DNA of 64,000 bases from assembly GCA_965214495.1 (NCBI GenBank), contig OZ243958.1, positions 1,612,001-1,676,000 of the forward strand, given 5' to 3'. A model generated the notes under the pieces. The model did no database searches. It was not told where the DNA came from and saw only the letters and a program-made list of their open reading frames with translations. This stretch comes from JANQOH01 sp965214495 (GTDB lineage Bacteria; Pseudomonadota; Alphaproteobacteria; UBA7887). Of the stretch, positions 36,257-45,781 are shown piece after piece (positions within the stretch are counted from its first letter, which is position 1; every line of letters begins with the position of its first letter). A program made the position numbers and the translations under genes.

Positions 36257-36786
36257 AGACGTGGCGGTTCGCGGTTCCGGCGCTCGCGTTCGCCGCTGTC
36301 GCAGCCCTTCTCGGCTTCGGACTCGGCAACGACCCGAGCGAAATTCCGAGCGTGCTGATCGGCAAGCCGGTGCCCGAGTTCTCGCTTGCCGGGCTCGACG
36401 ACCGCACGCAGGGCCTCGCCGCGACAGATCTCGCGAACGGCGATATCTCGGTCGTCAACCTGTTCGCCTCCTGGTGCCTGCCGTGCCGCGCCGAGCATCC
36501 CCTGTTGACCGAGATCGCCGAGCTGGACGGAGTCTCGCTCTACGGCATTGCCTACAAGGACGACCCCGCCGACACCCGCCGCTTCCTGGACGAACTCGGC
36601 GACCCGTATCGACGCATCGGCGCCGACCGCGACGGCCGCGCCGGGATCGAACTCGGAATTTACGGCGTGCCCGAAACCTTCTTCATCGGCCCGAACGGGC
36701 TGGTGCGCTACAAACATATCGGCCCGATCCTTCCCGAACACATGGAGCGGCGCATCCGCCCCCTGATCGCCAATCTCCGGCGATGA
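36253..36786 (+). CDS. ccmG: Thiol:disulfide oxidoreductase CcmG/DsbE
   Basis: A 177-residue membrane-anchored thioredoxin-fold protein that keeps apocytochrome cysteines reduced. After one helix come GKPVPEFSLAGLDD and the active site WCLPC within NLFASWCLPCRAEHPLL; the cis-proline region is YGVPETFFIG. GTG 36253 overlaps ccmF. ccmH and ccmI are not found after it, although an ATGA overlap at 36783 remains. Confidence 0.94.
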   Translation: MKTWRFAVPALAFAAVAALLGFGLGNDPSEIPSVLIGKPVPEFSLAGLDDRTQGLAATDLANGDISVVNLFASWCLPCRAEHPLLTEIAELDGVSLYGIAYKDDPADTRRFLDELGDPYRRIGADRDGRAGIELGIYGVPETFFIGPNGLVRYKHIGPILPEHMERRIRPLIANLRR

Positions 36787-36979
36787 CGGGCGCGAGCGGT
36801 TGGAGGCGCCATGCACATGACCCGGTTGAAACGGTGGGGAGTCGAATGGACTACGAAACGCCGATCGACCTGTCATCACGACATCCCGGCCCCGGCGGCC
36901 CGCTCGTTCGCCGGGCGGTCGCGCATGAAGTGGAACCACCATGTATGATGCGGCGCGACGGCTGACGGGAGGAAGCAAC

Positions 36980-37282
36980 ATGATCAGGTCGTGCGTGCTC
37001 GCCGTGCTGGGGGCGGGTCTCGCCGCCGCGGCCTGGGCGTTCAGTGCCGGCGACCCGGCGCGGGGGCGGGAATTCGCGCTCGAGAACTGCGTCCGCTGCC
37101 ACGACATGCCCGAACGAAGCGGCGCGGGGCTCGGGCCGGCGTTCGTCGAAATCTCGGCCTCCGATACCGAGGCGATCAAGGCAACGCTGGAGAAACCACA
37201 TTTGGGCGGCGGCTCCCTCTCTCGCGGCGACGCGGCGGACGTGATCGCCTTCATCGCCTCGTTGCGAAGCGAGAGCGAGTGA
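36980..37282 (+). CDS. Small c-type cytochrome
   Basis: A 100-residue secreted monohaem cytochrome c. A signal peptide (to about residue 24) precedes a single haem site CVRCH; downstream GAGLGPAFVEIS and SRGDAADVIAFIASL fit a class I fold, but no methionine ligand stands out. ATG 36980 has a GGAGGAA ribosome binding site. It depends on the ccm proteins encoded just upstream; its redox partner is unknown. Confidence 0.82.
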   Translation: MIRSCVLAVLGAGLAAAAWAFSAGDPARGREFALENCVRCHDMPERSGAGLGPAFVEISASDTEAIKATLEKPHLGGGSLSRGDAADVIAFIASLRSESE

Positions 37283-37295
37283 ATCGGGGGAAACG

Positions 37296-38381
37296 ATGAA
37301 TACGAGCACGACCGGGAGACGGGCTTTCCTCGCCGGAGCCGGCGCAGCGGCGGGGGCTGCGGCGTTTCCGGCGCCCGCGATCTCGCAGAGCCGCGTGCGC
37401 TGGCGCATGTTGACGACATGGCCGAAGAACTTTCCCGGCGTCGGCATTGCGGCGCAGCGGATCGCCGACCGCATCGGCGCGCTTTCCGACGGGCAGATGG
37501 AGGTGAAGCTGTTCGCCGCCGGCGAGTTCGTGCCCGCGTTCGAAATGTTCGATGCGATTCGCGAAGGCAAGGCCGACATGGGCCACGACGCCCCCTATTA
37601 CTGGATCGCCAAGCAAAAGGCCTGCGCGTTCTTCTGCTCGGTTCCCGGCGGGCTGACTCCGTGGGAGCAGATGGGCTGGATCAATTACGGCGGCGGGCAG
37701 GAACTCTGGGACGAGCTATACGGCGAGTTCGGCCTCCGCGCATGGCAGGCCGGAAACGCCGGGATGCAGATGGTCGGTTGGTTCAAGAGGCGTATCGGCG
37801 CGATCGCCGACCTGGAAGGTCTGAAGATCCGCATGGCGGGCCTGCAATCGGAAGTGTTGAGCCGGCTCGGCGCCACCACGGTCAACCTGCCCGGCGGCGA
37901 GGTGATGCCGGCGCTGCAATCGGGCGTCATCGACGCCGCCGAATGGGGCGGACCGTGGATGGATCTGGCGTTCGGCTTCCACAAGGTCGCCAAATACTGC
38001 TACGGCCCAGGCGTGCACGAGCCCGGCGCAGCGCTGTCTCTGGTGGTCAATCGATCACGCTATGACGACCTGCCGGCGCATCTTCAGACGATCGTGCGCG
38101 CCGCCGCGGAGGTCGAAAATTCGCGCCTGTTGAGCGAGTTCACCGTCAGAAACGCGGTCTCCATGCAGGAACTGGTGAACACCCACGGCGTCAGTTTCGA
38201 GCGCCTGCCCGACGACGTGTTGCGGCGCTGGTTCGAGGTCAGCGAGGAAGTGAACGCCGACGCCGGCGACGGGGCGGACATCAACCGACGCATCTATGCA
38301 AGCTGGAGCCGCTTCCGCCGGCAGTCGATCGATATCGCACCGCTGTCCACCCTCGGATTCATGCAAAGCCGGACGGTATGA
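37296..38381 (+). CDS. TRAP-type C4-dicarboxylate/keto-acid binding protein (DctP family)
   Basis: A 361-residue periplasmic binding protein with a twin-arginine leader (GRRAFLAGAGAAAGAAA). The body matches the TakP-like DctP group: WRMLTTWPKNFPGVGIAAQR, ADMGHDAPYYW and LPGGEVMPALQSGVIDAAEW. The expected ligand is an organic acid. The matching DctQ and DctM membrane subunits are not in the window, so the binding protein is an orphan here. Confidence 0.87.
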   Translation: MNTSTTGRRAFLAGAGAAAGAAAFPAPAISQSRVRWRMLTTWPKNFPGVGIAAQRIADRIGALSDGQMEVKLFAAGEFVPAFEMFDAIREGKADMGHDAPYYWIAKQKACAFFCSVPGGLTPWEQMGWINYGGGQELWDELYGEFGLRAWQAGNAGMQMVGWFKRRIGAIADLEGLKIRMAGLQSEVLSRLGATTVNLPGGEVMPALQSGVIDAAEWGGPWMDLAFGFHKVAKYCYGPGVHEPGAALSLVVNRSRYDDLPAHLQTIVRAAAEVENSRLLSEFTVRNAVSMQELVNTHGVSFERLPDDVLRRWFEVSEEVNADAGDGADINRRIYASWSRFRRQSIDIAPLSTLGFMQSRTV

Positions 38382-38545
38382 AAGCGGCGCCACGGTGGCC
38401 AGGCGGGCAATCGCCGCCCCGGCCCCGGCCCACTCCGTTCGCGAGGTTTGCCGCGCCGAACCAAGCCGTCTTCGCCGGCTGGCGCACGGCGAACCGTTGT
38501 GAGTTCGCAGCAATCGCAAGACTTGCGTAGCCGGGCGGAACGGAG

Positions 38546-39940
38546 ATGCTCGACACCCTGACCGCCGAGCGCGACTCCGCGGCCGTGCCGATCGTCGCTG
38601 TCGCGTGCGATTCCTATGCGAGCTGGCGCGCGGGCGCCGATCCGCGGTTCGGACGCTGGCTCGACGCCACCGGATTCGACGCCAAACCCGGCGCGTTATC
38701 GCCGCTGCCCGGCGCCGGCGGCGAACTCGACGCCGTGTTGCTGGTCGTCGGCGACACGCTCGACCCCTGGTCGTTTGCCGAACTGTCGACGCAGTTGGGG
38801 CCGGGCGCCTACGCTTTCGACAAGGCGATCGGGTTCGAGTGGGACGAACGCGTCGCTACCCACGCGGCGCTCGGCTGGATGCTCGGCAACTACCGGTTCG
38901 ACCAATACCGGTCGGCGGCGGCGAGGCCGCCACCTTCCGCCTCGGCCCCGCCCGGCGCCGATCTGGCGCTGACGCAACGCCTGGCGCGCGCAGTCGGCCT
39001 TGCGCGCGACCTGATCAACACGCCCGCGAACGACATGGGGCCGGCCGACCTGGAGCACGCCGCACGCGGCCTGGCGAGCGCTTTCGACGCCGCGGTGGAG
39101 GTCATCGCCGGCGACGACCTTCTCGGACGGGACTATCCGATGATCCACGCGGTGGGCCGCGCCTCCACCCGCGCGCCGCGGCTGATCGACATCGGGTGGG
39201 GAGATCCGGCAGCGCCGAAAGTGACACTCGTCGGCAAGGGCGTGTGCTTCGATTCGGGCGGCCTCGATCTCAAAACCGCCGCCGGGATGCGCCTGATGAA
39301 GAAGGACATGGGCGGCGCGGCGCTCATACTCGGCCTGGCAAGCGCGATCATGGACGCCGGGCTGGCGGTGCGGCTGCGGGTATTGATCCCCGCCGTTGAA
39401 AATGCCGTGTCAGGGAACGCATACCGGCCCGGCGACGTGGTTCCCACGCGCACCGGCAAGACGGTCGAGATCGGCAATACCGACGCCGAAGGCCGGCTCG
39501 TTCTATGCGACGCGCTGGCGGAAGCCGACCGCGAGGCGCCCGAACTGCTGATCGATGCGGCGACGCTGACCGGCGCCGCGCGGGTGGCGCTGGGGACCGA
39601 CGTGCCGGCGCTGTTCACCGACGACGAGGCGCTCGCGGCCGACCTCGCGCGGCATTCGCGCGCCGAATCCGACCCGCTCTGGCGCCTGCCGTTGTGGCGT
39701 CCTTACAGGAGCCAGCTCGACAGCCCGATAGCGGATCTGGTCAACGTATCCGAGGGGCCGTATGGCGGCGCGGTGACGGCGGCGTTGTTTCTGAGCGCCT
39801 TCGTGAGCGAATCCGCGTGCTGGGCGCATCTCGACTGCATGGGGTGGAACCGGCAGGCCCGCCCGGGCCGGCCGAAAGGCGGTGAAGCGGTTGCGCTGCG
39901 CGCCTTGTATGCGCTAATCGCAGCGCGGTTTCCGGCCTGA
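38546..39940 (+). CDS. M17 leucyl aminopeptidase family protein
   Basis: A 464-residue cytosolic dimetal aminopeptidase. The catalytic lysine and metal ligands are in GKGVCFDSGGLDLKTAAGM, and the family signature NTDAEGRLVLCDAL is intact. The N-terminal domain is divergent and shorter than in PepA, as in the smaller alphaproteobacterial M17 members. ATG 38546 is preceded by CGGAG. Confidence 0.9.
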   Translation: MLDTLTAERDSAAVPIVAVACDSYASWRAGADPRFGRWLDATGFDAKPGALSPLPGAGGELDAVLLVVGDTLDPWSFAELSTQLGPGAYAFDKAIGFEWDERVATHAALGWMLGNYRFDQYRSAAARPPPSASAPPGADLALTQRLARAVGLARDLINTPANDMGPADLEHAARGLASAFDAAVEVIAGDDLLGRDYPMIHAVGRASTRAPRLIDIGWGDPAAPKVTLVGKGVCFDSGGLDLKTAAGMRLMKKDMGGAALILGLASAIMDAGLAVRLRVLIPAVENAVSGNAYRPGDVVPTRTGKTVEIGNTDAEGRLVLCDALAEADREAPELLIDAATLTGAARVALGTDVPALFTDDEALAADLARHSRAESDPLWRLPLWRPYRSQLDSPIADLVNVSEGPYGGAVTAALFLSAFVSESACWAHLDCMGWNRQARPGRPKGGEAVALRALYALIAARFPA

Positions 39941-39960
39941 CACCAGGAAGCGGCGGCGCG

Positions 39961-40683
39961 ATGAAGGTTGCGACGACCCGTGCGGGGGCGCGCCGGGACG
40001 CCTTGCTGATCTGCGACCATGCGAGCAACCGCGTCCCCGCCGAGCTTGCCGGCCTCGGTCTCGACCCGGCGCTGTTGGCGCTGCATATCGGCTGGGACAT
40101 CGGCGCCGGGGCGCTGACTGAGCGGCTGTCGGCTTTGCTCGCCATGCCGGCGGTGTCGTGCGGGTTCTCGCGGCTGGTGATCGACCCGAACCGCCCCATC
40201 GGCCACCCGCAATCGATCCCGGCGTGGAGCGACGGCGTGCGCGTGCCGGGCAACGCCGCACTCGACGCAGCGGAGGGCGACCGCCGCGCCGCTCTGTATC
40301 ATCGGCCCTACCATGCGCAGGTCTCAACGGTGATCGAAGCGGCCGAAGCGCCGGCGCTGATCGCCATACACAGCTTCACCCCGGTGCTCGGCGGACGGGA
40401 GCGGCCCTGGCACGCTGCGGTGCTGCACGATGACGACGAACGGCTCGCGCGCCCGCTGCTTCGCGCGCTACGACGCCATGAAGACCTGCTTGTGGGCGAC
40501 AACGAGCCCTATACCGGCTACAGCGACCTGACGTTCACCCTGCCGCATCACGCGCAACGCCACGATCTGGCGAGCGTCGCCATCGAGGTGCGCCAGGATC
40601 TGATCGACACGCCCGCCGGGGTCGCGCGCTGGGCGCGCTTGCTCCACCCGGCGCTTCACTACGCCCTGGCCGAATACGAATGA
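39961..40683 (+). CDS. N-formylglutamate amidohydrolase-like protein
   Basis: A 240-residue member of the HutG-like FGase family. LLICDHASNRVPAELAGLGL, HIGWDIGAGALTERLSALL and IAIHSFTPVLGGRERPW are typical. N-formylglutamate deformylation is known only for part of the family and no hut genes are nearby. It overlaps the next gene, a carboxylate-amine ligase, by ATGA. Confidence 0.82.
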   Translation: MKVATTRAGARRDALLICDHASNRVPAELAGLGLDPALLALHIGWDIGAGALTERLSALLAMPAVSCGFSRLVIDPNRPIGHPQSIPAWSDGVRVPGNAALDAAEGDRRAALYHRPYHAQVSTVIEAAEAPALIAIHSFTPVLGGRERPWHAAVLHDDDERLARPLLRALRRHEDLLVGDNEPYTGYSDLTFTLPHHAQRHDLASVAIEVRQDLIDTPAGVARWARLLHPALHYALAEYE

Positions 40684-41825
40684 CCGGCGACATCCCACCC
40701 TTCACGGTCGGAGTCGAGGAAGAATACTACCTCGTGGACCGCACGACCGGCGATCTCGTTCCCCGGGCGCCGGAAGGGCTGATCGCCGATTGCGAGAGCC
40801 GCCTGCCCGGGCAGGTCTCGCCCGAGTTCCTGCAGACCCAGATCGAAGTCGGCACCCGCGTTTGTCGGGATATGCGGGAGGTGCGCGCGGAACTGGTCCG
40901 GCTACGCGGCGAGATCGCGGATGTCGCGGCGCGTTACGGCCTCGCCATCATCGCCTCTTCCACGCATCCGTTCGGGCGCTGGCACCGGCAGCGCACGACG
41001 CCGAAGCAGCGCTACCACGAACTGGACACGCGCTACGGAGCGGCGGCGCGAAGGATGCTGATCTGCGGGATGCATGTGCATGTCGGCATCGAGTCGGAGG
41101 AACTCCGAATCGATCTGATGAACCAGTTCAGCTATTTCCTGCCGCATCTGCTGGCGCTCAGCACCTCGTCGCCGTTCTGGGAGGGCGACGACACCGGCCT
41201 GGCGTCGTATCGGTTGACCGTGTGGGACGGAATGCCGCGGACCGGCCTGCCGCCGCGGCTCGGCGGCTGGCACGAGTTTCAAACCCTGGTCGCGAGCCTG
41301 GTCGAGTCGGAGGCCATCGACGACGCGACGAAGTTGTGGTGGGATGTGCGGCCCAGCGCGCGTTTCCCGACCCTCGAGGCGCGTATCTTCGATTGCTGCA
41401 CGCGCCTCGACGACGCGGTGTGCGTCGCCGCGGTAACCCAATGCCTGATGCGCATGTTGTGGCGCTTGCGCCGGCGTAACCAGCGCTTCCGAATCTACCC
41501 CGCGGCGCTGGTCGCAGAGAACCGCTGGCGCGCGATGCGCTACGGCCTCGACCGCGGGCTGATCGATTTCGGCGAGGCGCGGGTCAAGCCGATGGCGGTT
41601 CTTGTCGGCGAGATACTCGACCTGATCGCAGAAGACGCGGAGGCGCTCGGCTGCACCGACGAGGTGGCGCGCGCGCCCGACATCGTCCGCGACGGCACCA
41701 GCGCCCACCGCCAGCGTGAAGCGTGGCGCGACGCGGGTCGCGGCAACGGCGCAACGCGGCAGGTGGTGAACATGCTGATGCGCGAAACCCTGCGCGGGGT
41801 GGCCGCGCCGCCCGCGCCCGGCTAG
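40680..41825 (+). CDS. Carboxylate-amine ligase, YbdK/GCS2 family
   Basis: A 381-residue homologue of bacterial gamma-glutamylcysteine synthetase-like ligases. The N terminus FTVGVEEEYYLVDRTTGDLV carries the metal-binding glutamates, followed by QTQIEVGT, SSTHPFGRW and GMHVHVGIE. The reaction is ATP-dependent joining of a carboxylate to an amine; its physiological substrate is uncertain. Confidence 0.86.
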   Translation: MTGDIPPFTVGVEEEYYLVDRTTGDLVPRAPEGLIADCESRLPGQVSPEFLQTQIEVGTRVCRDMREVRAELVRLRGEIADVAARYGLAIIASSTHPFGRWHRQRTTPKQRYHELDTRYGAAARRMLICGMHVHVGIESEELRIDLMNQFSYFLPHLLALSTSSPFWEGDDTGLASYRLTVWDGMPRTGLPPRLGGWHEFQTLVASLVESEAIDDATKLWWDVRPSARFPTLEARIFDCCTRLDDAVCVAAVTQCLMRMLWRLRRRNQRFRIYPAALVAENRWRAMRYGLDRGLIDFGEARVKPMAVLVGEILDLIAEDAEALGCTDEVARAPDIVRDGTSAHRQREAWRDAGRGNGATRQVVNMLMRETLRGVAAPPAPG

Positions 41826-41855
41826 ACTCCGCCCCGGCCATCGAGGGAGGCGACA

Positions 41856-42164
41856 ATGGACGAGGCCAAGAGGATCGAGATCGAGGCGGCAGCGTTCCGC
41901 ACGCTGGTGGAGCATTTCCGCGAACGCCCCGACGTGCAGAACATCGACCTGATGGAACTGGCCGGGTTCTGCCGCAACTGCCTGTCGAAATGGTATCGCG
42001 CCGAAGCCGGGGCGCGCGGCGAAACGCTGAGCTACGACGAGGCGCGCGAGATCGTTTACGGGATGCCGTATGCCGACTGGAAGACGAAATACCAGACCGC
42101 CCAGCCGCAGGAGCGGCTTGAAGGCTTCGCCGAAACGCACGACCGCGCGGCAGGGGGAACATAG
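41856..42164 (+). CDS. DUF1244 family protein
   Basis: A 102-residue protein with the near-invariant DUF1244 core: AFRTLVEHFRERPDVQNIDL, MELAGFCRNCLSKWY, and YGMPYADWKTKYQ. The family is widespread in proteobacteria and structurally a small helical bundle; its function is not established. A GGGAGGCGAC ribosome binding site precedes the ATG. Confidence 0.88.
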   Translation: MDEAKRIEIEAAAFRTLVEHFRERPDVQNIDLMELAGFCRNCLSKWYRAEAGARGETLSYDEAREIVYGMPYADWKTKYQTAQPQERLEGFAETHDRAAGGT

Positions 42165-42170
42165 CGCGCC

Positions 42171-42980
42171 ATGGCGGCGTTCGGCGCCTACTCCGACCTC
42201 ACGGTCGAACTCGAAAACCACGTGGCGCTGGTCGAGATCAGGCGACCGCCGCACAACTTCTTCGACCATGCGCTGATCGGCGCGATCGCCGATGCGTTCG
42301 AGGCGCTCGACCGCGAACCCGAATGCCGGGCGCTGGTCCTCGCGGCGACGGGCAAGGCGTTCTGCGCCGGCGCGGATTTCGCCGCCGGCGGCGACTTCAG
42401 CGAACGCGAGGCGGATCGCGCCAGCGGCGCCGCCCCGTTGCGGACAGGCCATCTATACCGCGAGGCGGTACGCCTTTTCCGCACCGGCAAGCCGGTCGTC
42501 GGCGCGATCCACGGCAGCGCGGTAGGCGGTGGCCTGGGCCTCGCGATGGTGGCGGATCTACGAGTCACCTGTCCCGAGGCGCGGTTCTGCGCCAATTTCA
42601 CGAAGCTCGGCTTCCATCCGGGCTTCGGCCTGAGCGAAACCCTGCCGGCGGCGATCGGCCCGAGCAAGGCGGCGCTGATGTTCTACACCAGCCGCCGGGT
42701 CAAGGGCGAAGAAGCGTATGCGATGGGACTCGCCGATGCGCTGGCGCCGCGGGAGCGGGTGCGAGAGACGGCGATGGCGCTGGCGGCGGAGATCGCCGAA
42801 TGCGCCCCCCTCGGCCTGGCAGCGACCCGGGCGACCTTGCGCAAGGGTCTCGCCGATCGCGTGGCGGCTGCGACCGACCACGAGCTTGCGGAGCAGACCC
42901 GGCTGCGCGCTACCGCCGATTTCGCCGAGGGGGTCGCGGCGATGGCGGCGCGCCGGGTGCCGAATTTCGCCGGCCGCTAA
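42171..42980 (+). CDS. Enoyl-CoA hydratase/isomerase family protein
   Basis: A 269-residue crotonase-fold protein. The oxyanion-hole segments are KAFCAGADFAAG and GSAVGGGLGLAMVADLRV; FTKLGFHPGFGLSETLP covers the catalytic-glutamate region, where the usual residues are partly replaced, so hydratase activity is not certain. It is followed immediately by two acyl-CoA dehydrogenases, pointing to an acyl-CoA or steroid-type degradation unit. Confidence 0.88.
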   Translation: MAAFGAYSDLTVELENHVALVEIRRPPHNFFDHALIGAIADAFEALDREPECRALVLAATGKAFCAGADFAAGGDFSEREADRASGAAPLRTGHLYREAVRLFRTGKPVVGAIHGSAVGGGLGLAMVADLRVTCPEARFCANFTKLGFHPGFGLSETLPAAIGPSKAALMFYTSRRVKGEEAYAMGLADALAPRERVRETAMALAAEIAECAPLGLAATRATLRKGLADRVAAATDHELAEQTRLRATADFAEGVAAMAARRVPNFAGR

Positions 42981-42983
42981 GCG

Positions 42984-44024
42984 ATGGTCGAAACCGACGG
43001 GGTGTTGCTCGACGGGGTAACGCGGATCTTCCGGGATCTCGCCGATCCGCAGACGATCAACAACGCCGCCGATGAGTCATGGCGGGCGCCGCTCTGGCAG
43101 GCGCTCGACGAGGCCGGCGTAACCCGCGCCTGGCTGCCGGAAGCGGCAGGCGGCGCCGGCGCCTCGATGACCGACGGCTTCGCGATCCTGCGCCGCGCCG
43201 GAGCGTTCGCGCTTCCGGTTCCGCTCGCCGAATCGCTTGTCGGCGGCTGGTTGCTCTGCCGCGCCGGCCTCGATACCGGGGAGTCGGACGGCCCTCTTGC
43301 CGTCGCCGCGACGAGCGGCGCTCTGAACGGCACATTGGAAGGGACCGCTACAGCCGTACCGTTCGCGGCTGCGGCCGAGCGTCTGGCGGTGCTCGCCGGC
43401 GACGGGCGCGTGGCGCTGGTGGCGCGCGGCGATTGCGGGGTTGCCGCCGGCGCGAACCTCGCCGACGAACCGCGCAACGACGTCACCTTCGACCGCGTGC
43501 GGCCCATCGTCGTCTCGGCGGACCGAATCGCGCCGCGCGACCTGGTTCTGGTCGGCGCCGCCGCGCGCGCGGCGCAGATGACCGGCGCGCTGGAAGCCGT
43601 CCTTGAGATGACGGTCGGATATGCGAGAGAACGCGTCGCGTTCGAACGCCCGATCGCGAAGTTCCAGGCCGTTCAGCACGCGCTCGCCCGGCTGGCGAGC
43701 GAGACCGCGGCGGCGATCGCGGCGTCGGGCGCGGCGGCCGAGGCGCTTGAACCGGCGGGCGAACGCTTCGACGACCGCGCGTTCATGGAAGTCGCCTCGG
43801 CCAAGATCCGCGTCGGCGAGGCCGCCGATACCGGCGCCGCCATCGCGCACCAGGTGCACGGGGCGATCGGCTTTACGCAAGAGCATGTCCTCCAGCGTTA
43901 CACGCGCCGGCTGTGGTCGTGGCGCGACGATTTCGGCGCCGAAAGCCGCTGGGCCGCCGATCTGGGCAATATGGTTGCCGCCGCCGGCGCAGATGCGTTC
44001 TGGCCCTCGCTCACGCGACAATGA
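42984..44024 (+). CDS. Acyl-CoA dehydrogenase family protein (divergent subunit)
   Basis: A 346-residue acyl-CoA dehydrogenase homologue with a shortened, divergent N-terminal half. The C-terminal helical domain has YARERVAFERPIAKFQAVQH and AIAHQVHGAIGFTQEHVLQR. Such partners pair with a second dehydrogenase in heteromeric FAD enzymes; the adjacent gene supplies one. Confidence 0.86.
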   Translation: MVETDGVLLDGVTRIFRDLADPQTINNAADESWRAPLWQALDEAGVTRAWLPEAAGGAGASMTDGFAILRRAGAFALPVPLAESLVGGWLLCRAGLDTGESDGPLAVAATSGALNGTLEGTATAVPFAAAAERLAVLAGDGRVALVARGDCGVAAGANLADEPRNDVTFDRVRPIVVSADRIAPRDLVLVGAAARAAQMTGALEAVLEMTVGYARERVAFERPIAKFQAVQHALARLASETAAAIAASGAAAEALEPAGERFDDRAFMEVASAKIRVGEAADTGAAIAHQVHGAIGFTQEHVLQRYTRRLWSWRDDFGAESRWAADLGNMVAAAGADAFWPSLTRQ

Positions 44025-44040
44025 CGAACCGGGCCACGCG

Positions 44041-45201
44041 ATGAACGCTCCCATGCGGTTCGATCCGGTGCGTCTGCCGCCGGAAGCCGAGGCGTTGCGC
44101 CGGGAGGTTCGCGCCTTCCTTGCCGAAGAGATCGACGCGGGAACGGTCGATCCGACGGGTGCGAGCGGGCGCAGCGCGTTCGATCGCGATTTCAGCCGCC
44201 GCGTCGGCGCCAAAGGGTGGATCGGCATGACGTGGCCGAAACGCTATGGCGGGCGCGAGCGCAGCTTCCTCGAACGCTATGTCGTCAACGAGGAGATGCT
44301 CGCCGCCAACGCGCCGACGCAGGCGCATTTCGTCGCCGACCGCCAGTCGGGGCCGGTGCTGCTACGCTATGCGAGCGAGGCGGTCAGGCAAGACGTGCTG
44401 CCGCGCATCGTGCGCGGGGAATGCACGTTCTGCATCGGCATGAGCGAGCCCGATTCCGGCTCCGACCTGTTCGCCGCGAAAGCGCGCGCGGAGCGGGTGG
44501 ACGACGGCTGGCGCCTTACCGGGCGCAAGGTGTGGACAAGCTATGCCCACCGCTCCGATTACATGATCGGCCTTTTCCGCACGTCGCCGCCGACCGCGAA
44601 CGACCGCCGCCACGGATTGAGCCAGTTCCTCGTCGATATGAAGGCTCCGGGGATCGAGGTCAGCCCGATCCCGTTCATGACCGGCAGCCACGAGTTCAAC
44701 GAGGTGGTGTTCGACGGTGCACCGCTACCCGATGACGCACTGCTCGGCGAGATCGATATGGCCTGGAAACAGGCGACCAGCGAGCTCGCCTTCGAGCGCA
44801 GCGGGCCGGAGCGCTTCCTCGAAACCTTCCAGGTGCTTTCGGGTCTTGTCCGCGTGCTCGGGCGGGATCCCGACCTGCGCGGCGCCGAGGGACTCGGGCG
44901 GCTGACGGCGCAACTCAACACCTTGCGGCGCATGTCGATCTCGGTCGCCGGGATGCTCGCCGCCGGCGAGGATCCGGTGCTCGAAGCCGCGATGGTGAAG
45001 GACCTCGGAACCAATTGGAGCCAGGCCCTGCCTGCGGTGGCGCGCGATCTGGCGGCGTTCGTGGAGCGCGAGGCGAGCAACCGCCCCGATTTCAACGCCA
45101 TCCTCGCGCAGGCGACGATGATCGCCCCGAAACTCACCATCCAGGGCGGCACCCGCGAAGTGCTGCGCGGCATCATCGCGCGCGGTCTGGGCTTGCGCTA
45201 A
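44041..45201 (+). CDS. Acyl-CoA dehydrogenase
   Basis: A 386-residue FAD-dependent acyl-CoA dehydrogenase. GWIGMTWPKRYGGRERSFLE, CIGMSEPDSGSDLFAAKARA (flavin and substrate contacts) and TIQGGTREVLRGIIARGLGL are characteristic. It starts 16 bases after the divergent partner and probably forms one alpha2beta2 enzyme with it. The substrate is unknown. Confidence 0.9.
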   Translation: MNAPMRFDPVRLPPEAEALRREVRAFLAEEIDAGTVDPTGASGRSAFDRDFSRRVGAKGWIGMTWPKRYGGRERSFLERYVVNEEMLAANAPTQAHFVADRQSGPVLLRYASEAVRQDVLPRIVRGECTFCIGMSEPDSGSDLFAAKARAERVDDGWRLTGRKVWTSYAHRSDYMIGLFRTSPPTANDRRHGLSQFLVDMKAPGIEVSPIPFMTGSHEFNEVVFDGAPLPDDALLGEIDMAWKQATSELAFERSGPERFLETFQVLSGLVRVLGRDPDLRGAEGLGRLTAQLNTLRRMSISVAGMLAAGEDPVLEAAMVKDLGTNWSQALPAVARDLAAFVEREASNRPDFNAILAQATMIAPKLTIQGGTREVLRGIIARGLGLR

Positions 45202-45206
45202 TATCA

Positions 45207-45430
45207 ATGGCTGTGGAACCAGTCCGTCCGCATTGGCGGTCCGGGCGTCTGCACCCCAGTGGCGAGCCGCAAAGTTTCGTCGCTTTGGAAGTAACCCACG
45301 CGCCACCGCCAACCGAAGAGAACTTCGAGATTGCCGTGCAAGACCGGTTTCAAAACGCAAGGAAGGATGGCAAGCATTCGATTGTGATCGGAGCCGGCGA
45401 TTTACACTGGGAGGTTGAAGAAATCGATAT
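45207..45430 (+). pseudogene. Fragment of a restriction-associated protein
   Basis: From ATG 45207 the frame reads through SFVALEVTHAPPPTEENFEI and ARKDGKHSIVIGAGDLHWEV, which resembles a conserved GDLHRxVGGYPG-type segment I associate with proteins near restriction genes. Here the GGYPG part is missing and the frame runs into unrelated sequence. Family memory only; treat as tentative. Confidence 0.35.
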
Positions 45431-45765
45431 TTGCCGCCTTGCTGCGCATCCTCGACCAAAATTGGTACGAACTTTCGAATGCGTTCGGTTTGCCGCGCGA
45501 GGGGCGCGACTGGGCCAGGGAACCGCAATCCGTGCGCGACCGATGGGCGCACCTGTCGGCGTCGCCGGTTCCGGCCGAGGACCTCTACCGGGATGTCGAT
45601 ACTCTGACCCGCGTCCTGGACATGCTCGATGCCGCGCCGTGTTCCGTCGCCGCGGTCGAAGCGGTCAAGGGAGCCGCCCTCTCCGACATGGCGGCTCCGT
45701 CCGGCACGCCCCGGAACTCCGCGCTCGATCCGGCGAATGGCGAGAAGCAAGCGATACGGATGTAG
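45415..45765 (+). pseudogene. Swt1-like HEPN domain fragment
   Basis: A frame from TTG 45415 encodes AALLRILDQNWYELSNAFGL and WAREPQSVRDRWAHLSASPV, then AEDLYRDVDTLTRVLDMLDA. This fits a Swt1-like HEPN domain, with the R-x4-H RNase motif in RDRWAH. Such domains normally sit at the N terminus of large ATPase, nuclease or methylase defence proteins; here the frame ends after 116 residues with an unrelated tail, so it is a leftover fragment. Confidence 0.55.
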
Positions 45766-45781
45766 CTGCGGGATCACGTAG

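Noticed and set aside
36783..36965. Possible ccmH starting at an ATG overlapping the ccmG stop
   Set aside because: The translation lacks a signal peptide and the CxxC motif (LRCxxC) of CcmH and has no other resemblance.
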